This document shows, in pieces, positions 1 to 7,164 of a DNA stretch of 15,009 nucleotides; the stretch's first letter is position 1, and each line of letters opens with the position of its first letter. The position numbers and the translations under genes are program-made. The DNA is from Anaerolineae bacterium. Lineage in GTDB: Bacteria; Chloroflexota; Anaerolineae; Aggregatilineales; Phototrophicaceae. The notes beneath the pieces are model-generated. The model ran no database searches, was not told where the DNA came from, and saw nothing but the letters and a program-made list of their open reading frames with translations. The stretch spans positions 1 through 15,009 of the forward strand of contig JADLHH010000014.1 of the NCBI GenBank assembly GCA_020848855.1, given 5' to 3'.

Positions 1-1356
1 CCGGAAGAAATACAGGTCGGCGGTGGCGTTGAGCAGCGCCGCCAGCAGCGCGGCGTGAAATCCGAGCAGGATCGAGCGAAGCTGCACGTTATCCTGCACG
101 CGCCGCCACGCCTTTAGCCCGTAGCTGAATATGCCGATCATCACCGAAGCGAAGATCGCCACGCCCACCAGCCCGATCTCGTTTGCCATGATCAGGTACA
201 TGCTGGCGGCGTTGGTGTAGATATCGATCTCCGGTGTACCGGTGAACCCCACGCCTGTGATCGGGTAGCGCTGGATCAGCCGGAAGGCGTCGCCATATTC
301 CCCAATGCGCATCTGCGTGGACAGGTCGCTGGCGGTGAATGCCTCGACGAACCGGAACAGGTACGCCTGCGTCTGCGGGATCAGCAGCATGGCGACAAAG
401 CCAGCCGCCGCGAGCGCCAGGAATTTGCGATAGCCCCGGAACATGCCGATGAAGACGATGCTGAGCGCGACCGCCAGCAGCGACGCCCGCGAGTAGGTCA
501 ACAGCAGCGCCGCGCCGACGATGCCCAGCACGACCCACGCCAGCAGCCGCCAGCGCAGCACCGGCTTGCGCGCGAACACCTGCGGCGCGATCATCGCCGT
601 CGTCACCGCCAGAAAGCCGCCGAATGCGTTCGGGTCGACCCATGTGCCGATAGCGCGCTCCGCCATCTCCGGGTTGTCCTCGATGTAGCGGATCACGCCG
701 CCATTCGGGTAGCCGATGCGCGCCAGCCGGATCAACGTGCGCTCTGCCGCAGCATCGGGCATGACGTACAGCACCAGCGCCGCGAGCGCCTGCGTGCCTG
801 CCGCCACCATGATCACCAGCACCAGCCGGCGCAGGCTCGTCGGGTCGCGCAGCAGGTCGACCAGCACGAACACCATGCCGATGCTCAGCAGCGTTTCGGC
901 GAACTGGCGGGCAATAGTTGCCGTTGGCGCAGCGTGGCGCAATCCGAGGACGAAACTCAGGATCAGCCAGCCCAGATACAGCAGCAGCGGCGCGTGAACC
1001 GGCGTCAGCCGGAAGAACTGCCGCCGCCCGGTCATCCACTGAAACAGGTAGACCAGCAGAAATGCGCCGAACGCGCCGTCCAGCAGCGTTGGCGTGAAGC
1101 CGATTTTCACCGGAAACGTGCCGAACGGAATCAGCGCCATGACTGCGATCAGCGCGTACAGCGCAGCGGAAACGTCGGTCAGGATGTACAGCGCGGCGAG
1201 CGCACCGAGAATTACGCCTGCGGCGATTAGCGGCTCGAACGCAGCGATCAGCAGTCCAATCAGCCCGCCAATCCCGCCAATCGCCACCCCGACCAGCACC
1301 GCGTACAGGCGGCGATCCAGCCGGGCAACCCACATCTGTAAGCCGTTAATTTCCAC
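1..1356 (-). CDS. O-antigen ligase/polymerase-like membrane protein (Wzy_C family), 3' end beyond window
   Basis: The frame is open for 452 codons from a GTG at 1356 to the left edge, so the C-terminus is missing. It reads as a polytopic membrane protein with about ten hydrophobic segments. Wzy_C-type (O-antigen ligase) landmarks are GTWVDPNAFGGFLA at residues 237-250, TYSRAS at 287-292, YPITGVGFTG at 364-373, and an N-x5-YL...NEIGLVG stretch at 382-398. Family members polymerise or ligate lipid-linked glycans on the outer face of the cytoplasmic membrane. If the host is a Chloroflexota without LPS, the acceptor is more likely an exopolysaccharide or cell-wall glycan; that is inference. The GTG start is chosen because AAGGAG lies 9 nt upstream; an in-frame ATG at 1335 is less well placed. 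It follows the YfhO gene by 56 nt and is the last visible gene of the glycan operon. Confidence 0.88.
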   Translation of the reverse strand, partial: MEINGLQMWVARLDRRLYAVLVGVAIGGIGGLIGLLIAAFEPLIAAGVILGALAALYILTDVSAALYALIAVMALIPFGTFPVKIGFTPTLLDGAFGAFLLVYLFQWMTGRRQFFRLTPVHAPLLLYLGWLILSFVLGLRHAAPTATIARQFAETLLSIGMVFVLVDLLRDPTSLRRLVLVIMVAAGTQALAALVLYVMPDAAAERTLIRLARIGYPNGGVIRYIEDNPEMAERAIGTWVDPNAFGGFLAVTTAMIAPQVFARKPVLRWRLLAWVVLGIVGAALLLTYSRASLLAVALSIVFIGMFRGYRKFLALAAAGFVAMLLIPQTQAYLFRFVEAFTASDLSTQMRIGEYGDAFRLIQRYPITGVGFTGTPEIDIYTNAASMYLIMANEIGLVGVAIFASVMIGIFSYGLKAWRRVQDNVQLRSILLGFHAALLAALLNATADLYFFR

Positions 1357-1365
1357 GCGCTACAA

Positions 1366-1371
1366 CTCCTT
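1366..1371 (-). promoter_or_regulatory. Shine-Dalgarno AAGGAG deciding a GTG start
   Basis: AAGGAG on the minus strand is 9 nt before the GTG at 1356. It decides the start of the O-antigen ligase-like gene. It directly abuts the left arm of the palindromic repeat at 1372-1434, so a hairpin in the mRNA would end at this site. Confidence 0.75.
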
Positions 1372-1434
1372 AACGCAAAGGCGCGAAGGAGAGAATTTGA
1401 TCTTTGCGCCTTTCATCCTTCACGCCTTTGCGTT
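1372..1434. repeat. Imperfect palindromic repeat (AACGCAAAGGCG type)
   Basis: The arms at 1372-1390 and 1416-1434 are inverted copies matching at 18 of 19 positions (AACGCAAAGGCGYGAAGGA). Part of a further copy (GGCGCAAAG) lies in the spacer. The element spans the 3' end of the YfhO-like gene, supplying its last codons and TGA stop, and fills the gap to the next gene's ribosome site. It resembles dispersed small repeats seen in many bacterial genomes; only one full copy of this exact subtype is in the window. Confidence 0.75.
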
Positions 1435-3779
1435 GAATCTCTTCTTTGAACTCTCCCTACCGCCAGCACGACGCCTATCACACCCATCCCGAGCCACGCA
1501 AACAGACTGATCGACGCGCCAACGCGGTCGCTGAGCGGATTGTACACCAGCCGCACCGAATGATCGCCTTCGGGCACGACCAGCGCCGCCAAGCCGCCGT
1601 AAGCTCGCAGGATGTCGGTTTCCGCGCCGTCGATGGTCGCATACCAGCCCGGATAATCCGGCAGCGCGACCGACAGGATCGCCGGGCGCGGCGCGTCGGC
1701 TTGGATGGTGATCGCTTCTGGCGCGAACGACAGTACTTCCGCTGCCTGTGGCGCGTCGGTCGTCATCGGAACGCCCGGATCGCGCGCGAGGATGACCGCC
1801 CGGCGCGCGTCGAACGCCGGGTCGCGCAGCAGGGCATACGCCGCCTCATCGTCCGGCACGACGGTGTAGCTGTACGCCAGCAGCGCGAACGGTCGCGGAT
1901 TGGTCAAGCGGTGCAGGTTGACCGCGCCGTAGCGATCCGTGCCGGTTCCGACGATCTCCGCAGGGACGGGCAGTTCCTGCCAGTCGGTGAAGACGTAGCG
2001 CACGGCGAACAACTCCCACGAGCGCTCGTCGGGCACGTCGCCCTCGATGAGATGGTACGGTCCGTCCATCCACAGCGGGCTGATGCCGTGAATGTCCATC
2101 ACGTCGTACAGGCTGCCGTAGTTATCGGTCAGCCCGCGGAAGCCGTCGACGCGGAACGGTGTGTCGCTGTCGGCGAGCGCCTGCGCGACCAGCGGCGGTG
2201 CGCTCATGCTGACCTGATCGCCCGGCGGGACGTGATCATAGACCGCCGCCGAATCCATGTTCATCGAGAACAGCTCGAAGATTACCAGCGGCACGATTGC
2301 CCACAGGATTTGTGGTCTGCCGCGCGCGAACGCCAGCGAAACGATCAGGTAGGCTGCCCCGGTGACGATGATCGCCAGCACGGCGGCGCGGATCAGATTG
2401 GCGTAAGCAGCAGGGCTGCCGACCCAGACGACGAACACCAGCGCGCCGAGTGCCAGCGCCAGATAGAACGCCCGGTTGAGCGCCCGCCGCAGGCGCAGCC
2501 CGGCGACGTGGTCACGCGCCGAGTCCCACCGCGCCAGCCACGCCGCGCCCATCGCTGCCAGAATCGCCAGACTGTTGGCGACCAGATAGGCGGCGCGCTC
2601 CTGACCGCGAAAATAGCGCAAGCCGGGCAGGGCATTGTAGAGCGCCGCGAAAACCGGGCTGTTGCCGCCGAAGCTCAGCAGCAGTGCCACCAGCGCGACC
2701 GCGCCCCAGAACCACACCTGCGGCAGCCTGCGCCATAACGCGATCATCGCCAGCGCCAGCCCGGCGACGCCGACCCACAGCGGCGAATACAGGCTGACCA
2801 CGCCCGGCAGGAAGAACTGCGCCACGTCCTGCAGCGGGAAGCCGTTGCTCTTGGCGTCGAAGCCGAAGTCCGCCCGCGTTGTGCGACTCAGGTACTCGAC
2901 GCCCGGCAATAGCTGCACCGCCGCCAGCCCGAAGGCGATTATGCCGAACAGCGCCGTGCCGAGGATGAACAGAATCAGACGGTTTTCGCGTAGGGGCGCA
3001 CGGCTGTGCGCCCTTGCGACATGAGGCATCCCCCACACGCGATAGCCGAAATAGGCGACCAGCAGATAGGTCAGAAAGAAGCTGGTCTGCGGATGCCCCG
3101 CCAGCCACGACATGCCGAGCGCCAGCCCGGTCACGACCAGCCACGCCCAGCGGATGCGCTCGCCGAACCCTGTTCGGTGGCGCGTCGCTTCCAGAGCGCC
3201 GAGCGCCGCCAGCGGCAGCCAGACTCCGGCTTCGAGCAGCGCCAGTTGCAGCGGCGGATAGCCCGAAAGATAGCCGCCATACCCGCCGATCACCGCCGCG
3301 ATCAGCGCGCCGAGGACGCTCCCGGTCAGCCGGCGGGCGAAGGCGTACAGCATCAGCGTATAGGCGAGGACGTGGAACGTCATCTCCAGTTCGAGCGCGT
3401 GGTACGTCCATCCGCCGGAAAGATTGCTCAGGGCGATAGTCAGCAGGCGCGGCGGGTAAAAGACCGCCGCCTGCGTGTCGGCGATGAACGGCAGCCCGCC
3501 GTTGTTGTAGGGGTTCCACAGCGGGATTTCGCCAGCCGCGAAGCGCTGGTACTGGTATCCGGCGAAGGCGACGAACTGCCCGGAGAAATCGCCCTGCTTC
3601 AGCGACGCCTGATCCGCTGTGATAGGCGTGAACAGCCGCCAGAAGAACAGCAGCCACAACAGGATCAAGACGACAATTGCCAAAATATCGAACCGCCAAG
3701 ACGCAGAGGACGCCAAGAAATAACCGGGCATTTTCTTGGCGCTCTTGGCGTCTTGGCGGTTCAAGTTCGTCTCGCTCAT
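1413..3779 (-). CDS. YfhO-family polytopic membrane protein, glycan-modification role likely
   Basis: 788 aa. The N-terminal two thirds is rich in transmembrane helices and contains GEIPLWNPYNNGGLPF at 83-98 after the first helix, plus a later loop reading LPGLRYFRGQERAAYL, both typical of the YfhO family (PF09586). The C-terminal extracytoplasmic part has the family's YPGWYATIDGAE segment and a final helix. YfhO proteins are GT-C-like and are linked to glycosylation of surface polymers; the substrate here is unknown. The ATG overlaps the TAA of the upstream gene (TAATG) with GAGG just upstream, indicating translational coupling. Residues about 6-29 (NRQDAKSAKK onward) are encoded by a palindromic repeat, residues about 254-264 by a second repeat, and the last codons and stop by a third. 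None of these segments looks like native YfhO sequence. Confidence 0.88.
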   Translation of the reverse strand: MSETNLNRQDAKSAKKMPGYFLASSASWRFDILAIVVLILLWLLFFWRLFTPITADQASLKQGDFSGQFVAFAGYQYQRFAAGEIPLWNPYNNGGLPFIADTQAAVFYPPRLLTIALSNLSGGWTYHALELEMTFHVLAYTLMLYAFARRLTGSVLGALIAAVIGGYGGYLSGYPPLQLALLEAGVWLPLAALGALEATRHRTGFGERIRWAWLVVTGLALGMSWLAGHPQTSFFLTYLLVAYFGYRVWGMPHVARAHSRAPLRENRLILFILGTALFGIIAFGLAAVQLLPGVEYLSRTTRADFGFDAKSNGFPLQDVAQFFLPGVVSLYSPLWVGVAGLALAMIALWRRLPQVWFWGAVALVALLLSFGGNSPVFAALYNALPGLRYFRGQERAAYLVANSLAILAAMGAAWLARWDSARDHVAGLRLRRALNRAFYLALALGALVFVVWVGSPAAYANLIRAAVLAIIVTGAAYLIVSLAFARGRPQILWAIVPLVIFELFSMNMDSAAVYDHVPPGDQVSMSAPPLVAQALADSDTPFRVDGFRGLTDNYGSLYDVMDIHGISPLWMDGPYHLIEGDVPDERSWELFAVRYVFTDWQELPVPAEIVGTGTDRYGAVNLHRLTNPRPFALLAYSYTVVPDDEAAYALLRDPAFDARRAVILARDPGVPMTTDAPQAAEVLSFAPEAITIQADAPRPAILSVALPDYPGWYATIDGAETDILRAYGGLAALVVPEGDHSVRLVYNPLSDRVGASISLFAWLGMGVIGVVLAVGRVQRRDSTQRREG
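2990..3020. repeat. GTAGGGGC-type palindromic repeat inside a CDS
   Basis: GGGCGCAC at 2994-3001 and GTGCGCCC at 3006-3013 form a perfect 8-bp stem around a GGCT loop, preceded by GTAG. The right flank has decayed (CTTGCGAC where a symmetric element would have CCTAC). It lies in frame within the YfhO-like gene and encodes VARAHSRAPLR between two membrane helices. The outer GTAGGGGC matches the palindrome at 9025-9053, although the cores differ. Confidence 0.7.
3690..3762. repeat. Long imperfect palindromic repeat (CGCCAAGA type) at the start of a CDS
   Basis: Two 32-nt arms (3690-3721 and 3731-3762) are inverted copies matching at 27 of 32 positions around a 9-nt spacer. Each arm is itself a run of CGCCAAGA-like 8-9 nt units. 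The element lies 15 nt inside the YfhO-like gene and is read through in frame. A single arm of the same family lies at 4926-4957. No transposase is encoded, so if mobile it would have to be moved in trans. Confidence 0.85.
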
Positions 3780-6016
3780 TACTCATCCTCGCGTGGCAAA
3801 ACGCGCACGCGGCTGAGATAAGTATAGTCGTTCGCCATGCCGCCGTCAGCCGTGACGATCCGCAGGCGCGGGAACGTGCCGTCGCCGGGGCTGCGGTACA
3901 GCCCGATTTCGACCTCGTAGATGCCCGGCGGCGCGTCGGGGTTGACCGTCAGCGTATGCCTATCCTCGACGATTTCGCTCGGCGTCCATGTTGACGTAGC
4001 CGAGCCGCCCGGCGCGCTGTCCGATCCGGCGTAAATCGTGGTCGTCGCCGGGTCGATGACGTGGGCAAAGACGGTGTAATCCTGCGAAACCGGCTGGATC
4101 GCGCGCCAGTAAAGCGTCAGATCGAACGACGCGCCCGCCGCCGGCGTGAGATCGCTCAGCGCGTAGCCGACCAGTTCGAGCCTGTCGCCAAAATTGACGC
4201 TCAGCGGGTTTGGGATGTTCAGGTCGCTGGCGCGCGGCTGTAATCCGACCGTGCCGATTTCGAACACGTTCGAGCCGTCGGGCAGGGCAAGACGTTCGCC
4301 CGTCGCCAAATCGGACCAGCCGACGACGACTCGCAGCGTTTCGGGCGCGTAGGCGCTCGACGGCACGACGACCGCAACCGGGTTGCGCCACGTGTAGCCC
4401 GCCGCCAGATCGCCCGTCGCCAGCGTGCCGCCGCCGGGGTACACGTCGCGCTGCCCGACGATCACGCCATCCGGCGTCACCAGATGCACGAACAGACTCC
4501 AGTTGCGCTGGAGCGGCGTTTCGATCCGCCAGTCGATTTCGAGCAGGACGTACTCATCGGGCTGCACGGTCGCCGTCGAGATGCGCGCATCCAGCAGCGC
4601 GACTGCGCCGTCATCCGGCGCGTTGAATGTTGCCCGTGCTGCCCCTGATTCCGCCGGAGCGGGCAGGGCATATGCCGGGGCGATCACGCCGAAAGGCGCG
4701 TACACGGCGACCACCGCGAAGACCAGCGCCGTCGCGCCGATCAGCAGCGGGCGGGCGCGGCGCGGCAGCCACCACGTCAAGCCGAGCGCGATCAGCACCA
4801 GGATTGGCGACAGCGCGCCGAACACCAGCCGCCCCTGCGACGCCCACGTCTCCGCCGTCCAGCGCAGGTACGAGATCAGGGTGATCGCGATCCAGAGGAC
4901 GGAGACGAGGTGAGGAAGATATTTTGAACCGCCAAGACGCCAAGTCCGCCAAGAAGTGAGGCGGTAGAGCATAAACAGTGCTGCGCTGACGATTCCGACG
5001 CCGCTGATCAGGTTGAATATCAGGTACACGGCGTCCGGCAGCGCCACGTTGACGCCGCCGAAGAAGCCCCAGAACGCCTGCGCGAAGCTGTCGCGTTCCG
5101 CCCACAACTGCGCGGCGTTCGCCGGGATCGCCCGCCGACCGACGATGTCGAGGAAATTGTTCAGCCCGGTCGGGTCGCCGTAAAGCTGGAAGTTGCGCAG
5201 ATACCACCACCCGGCGATCACAATCGTGAGCGTGCCGGAGATCAGCCCGCCGACCACCAGCGGACGCCAGTCGCGGAAGCGCAGCGAGACGACCACCAGC
5301 GCCAGCGCCACCAGCGGGATCAGCAAGCCGAGGTTGAGCTTCGCCAGCAGGCTTGCTCCGGTGATGATGCCAATCAGCGCGTATAGCTGGTAGCGCGGCG
5401 GGCGCTCGGCTTTGAGCAGCAGCACGATCAACAGCAGCAGCAGGTTGCCGAGCAGGTTCGACAGGTTATCGTTGTTGACTGACCCGCTGATGAACAGGAA
5501 CATCGGCAGACAGGCGTTCAGCGCCGCCGCGCCGAGCGCGACTTCCGGGCGCTGCGGGAACAATTCGCGCCCCAGCCGGAAGGTGACGATCACGGTGCCC
5601 AAGCCGAGCAGCACCGAGAACAGCCGCGCGATGTGAACCGCCAGCACCGTGCCGCGCCAGGGGAAGGCTTCCAGGTCGGCGTGATGCACGATCATGTTGG
5701 CGTTGCCGTCGGGGCGGATCACGCCGATGTCGGCGTGCGGGTTCTGCCGCCGGATCACGTCGAGATCGGACGTGTCAACCGGCGACGTGAGCACAGCAGC
5801 GATCAGATAGTACAGCGGCGGCTGGCTGCCTTCCTGCCGCCATGCCGTGATGATGCCGGGTTCCTGCGGCGGCAGCGCCAAGCCATGAGTCGCGAGATAC
5901 TGCACCATCGGGTAATGCCACAGCTCATCGGCTGCTTCGAAGATCGGTGTGACGACGCTGTAGACGGTCGCCAGCACCAGATATGCCGCGAGGATGGCAT
6001 ACAGGAGACGTTTCAA
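3779..6016 (-). CDS. GT-C membrane glycosyltransferase (GT39/PMT or DUF2142-like) with C-terminal beta-sandwich repeats
   Basis: 745 aa. Residues 1 to about 440 hold many membrane helices. The first outer loop has FEAADELWHYP with the Asp30-Glu31 pair expected of GT-C enzymes that use polyprenyl-phosphate sugars, followed by EGSQPPLYYL and later GSVNNDN. The remaining 280 residues are beta-rich and appear to hold two related units: one around DWRIETPLQRNWSLFVHLV, one around LYWRAIQPVSQDYTVFAHVI, each followed by a GG-containing turn. The start is TTG, overlapping the upstream TGA as TTGA, with CCGGAG 7 nt upstream. Residues 354-364 (SWRTWRLGGS region) come from a repeat inserted in a loop between two helices. 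The family call is firm; the donor sugar and acceptor are unknown. Confidence 0.87.
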   Translation of the reverse strand: MKRLLYAILAAYLVLATVYSVVTPIFEAADELWHYPMVQYLATHGLALPPQEPGIITAWRQEGSQPPLYYLIAAVLTSPVDTSDLDVIRRQNPHADIGVIRPDGNANMIVHHADLEAFPWRGTVLAVHIARLFSVLLGLGTVIVTFRLGRELFPQRPEVALGAAALNACLPMFLFISGSVNNDNLSNLLGNLLLLLIVLLLKAERPPRYQLYALIGIITGASLLAKLNLGLLIPLVALALVVVSLRFRDWRPLVVGGLISGTLTIVIAGWWYLRNFQLYGDPTGLNNFLDIVGRRAIPANAAQLWAERDSFAQAFWGFFGGVNVALPDAVYLIFNLISGVGIVSAALFMLYRLTSWRTWRLGGSKYLPHLVSVLWIAITLISYLRWTAETWASQGRLVFGALSPILVLIALGLTWWLPRRARPLLIGATALVFAVVAVYAPFGVIAPAYALPAPAESGAARATFNAPDDGAVALLDARISTATVQPDEYVLLEIDWRIETPLQRNWSLFVHLVTPDGVIVGQRDVYPGGGTLATGDLAAGYTWRNPVAVVVPSSAYAPETLRVVVGWSDLATGERLALPDGSNVFEIGTVGLQPRASDLNIPNPLSVNFGDRLELVGYALSDLTPAAGASFDLTLYWRAIQPVSQDYTVFAHVIDPATTTIYAGSDSAPGGSATSTWTPSEIVEDRHTLTVNPDAPPGIYEVEIGLYRSPGDGTFPRLRIVTADGGMANDYTYLSRVRVLPREDE
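4926..4957. repeat. Single arm of the CGCCAAGA repeat inserted in a CDS
   Basis: This copy matches the right arm of the 3690-3762 palindrome at 28 of 32 positions, with the first 19 bases identical (GAACCGCCAAGACGCCAAG). It is in frame in the GT-C glycosyltransferase gene and encodes SWRTWRLGGS in a loop between two predicted membrane helices. No inverted partner arm is visible next to it. Confidence 0.82.
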
Positions 6017-7164
6017 GCGATCGCTCCGGTGATGTCCGTGAAGAAGCCGGCGGTTGCCTGAGCAATCGCTGTCCAGTCAAAAGCGTGTGCCAGCGCCGCT
6101 GCGCCCGCTCGCAGCCGGGCGCGCTCGTCCGGCGACTCGTACAGGCGTCGGAGCGCCTCCGCCAATGCCGTCGGATCGTCCGGCGGCACGAGCCGCAGGT
6201 TTTCGCCGTCGACAAACGCCGGTATTGGCACGGCGGGCTGGGTGGTCACGACCGCGCCGCCGTGCTGGAGCGCCGCCATCAGCGTGCCGCGACGGTAGGA
6301 TGCGCCGTCGCGGAAGGGCAGGGCGATGGCGTCGGCGGCGGTGAGATAGCCGCTGACCGCCGCGTCGTCCAGATAGCCGGTGCGCTGGATGATGGGCGTG
6401 AGGTCGAGGCGGTCGATACCCTCCGGGTGCAGCGAAGCTATCAGCGCGTCGATCTCGCTCATATAGGCGGCGTTGGTCGGGTCGCTGCTGCCTGCCACCG
6501 CGCCCACCAGTACCAGCCGAATCGGTAAATCGCGTAGTTGGGCTGCGGCTTCGAGCAGTGTGTCCAGTCCCTTGCTGCGGTTGACCAGCCCAAAATAGAC
6601 GATCAGGAAGTCGGACTCGGCGGCGCCCGCCCGCGCTCGCCACGTGTCACGGTCGGACGGATGCACCGTGATGTTGCTGCCGATGGGGATCAGCACCGAA
6701 CGCAGCCCGGCGAGCCGCGCCGCATCCTCGTGATTGGTGGCGATCACGCCGGCAGACGCCCGCGCCAGCCGCATGACGATCCAGTCGCGCAGGCTGCCCG
6801 CCTTCGGAAACAGGTATGGGTAGCGCAGGTCGTGAAAGGTGGTCACGACCGGGATCGGGCGCAGCGCGTCCGGCAAAAAGTGAATGAACGGCGACATGCC
6901 GAAGGCGGCGGTCTGGTACTGGACGTTCACCACGTCGAGATCTCGCTCGCGCGCCCAGCGCCGGGCGGCAAACACGCTCCCGGCACCCCAATTCTCGATA
7001 CTGGCGCTCAGTTTGACGCGCGGATCGTCGCTGCGCGTTTCGGCGCGGCTGAGGACACAGAGTTCATGCCCCTGCGCCGCCAGTTCGCCCGCCAGAATCC
7101 GTGTGAATGCGCCGACGCCGCCCTGCATCGGCGGGTATTCGCCCGTGATCATGCCGATGCGCAT
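6013..7164 (-). CDS. Glycosyltransferase family 4 (GT-B fold)
   Basis: 383 aa, usual length for GT4. The N-terminal Rossmann domain starts MRIGMITGEYPPMQGGVGAF, with the glycine-rich acceptor loop at 9-20 and TTFHDLRYPY at 108-117. The C-terminal nucleotide-sugar domain has VYFGLVNRSKGLDTLLEA at 189-206, where the Arg/Lys pair would contact the donor phosphates. The usual E-x7-E motif is not present: the region reads FRDGASYRRGTLMAAL at 284-299, with Asp286 in place of the first Glu and no second Glu. It probably adds a sugar to a lipid-linked intermediate at the inner membrane face. The ATG follows the previous stop with no gap, with GAGGG 8 nt upstream, and its own stop overlaps the next start by 4 nt. 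Confidence 0.93.
   Translation of the reverse strand: MRIGMITGEYPPMQGGVGAFTRILAGELAAQGHELCVLSRAETRSDDPRVKLSASIENWGAGSVFAARRWARERDLDVVNVQYQTAAFGMSPFIHFLPDALRPIPVVTTFHDLRYPYLFPKAGSLRDWIVMRLARASAGVIATNHEDAARLAGLRSVLIPIGSNITVHPSDRDTWRARAGAAESDFLIVYFGLVNRSKGLDTLLEAAAQLRDLPIRLVLVGAVAGSSDPTNAAYMSEIDALIASLHPEGIDRLDLTPIIQRTGYLDDAAVSGYLTAADAIALPFRDGASYRRGTLMAALQHGGAVVTTQPAVPIPAFVDGENLRLVPPDDPTALAEALRRLYESPDERARLRAGAAALAHAFDWTAIAQATAGFFTDITGAIA
6024..6029 (-). promoter_or_regulatory. Shine-Dalgarno CCGGAG deciding a TTG start
   Basis: CCGGAG on the minus strand sits 7 nt before the TTG at 6016 and supports that rare start codon for the GT-C glycosyltransferase gene. It lies within the last codons of the GT4 gene. 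Confidence 0.6.

Noticed and set aside
89..1333. Minus-strand 414-codon open frame, very rich in Arg, Ala and Gly
   Set aside because: Out-of-frame shadow of the O-antigen ligase-like gene, which reads as a proper membrane protein from the GTG at 1356 through the left edge.
1446..2738. Plus-strand 430-codon open frame
   Set aside because: Antisense shadow of the YfhO-like gene; no ribosome site and no recognisable motif.
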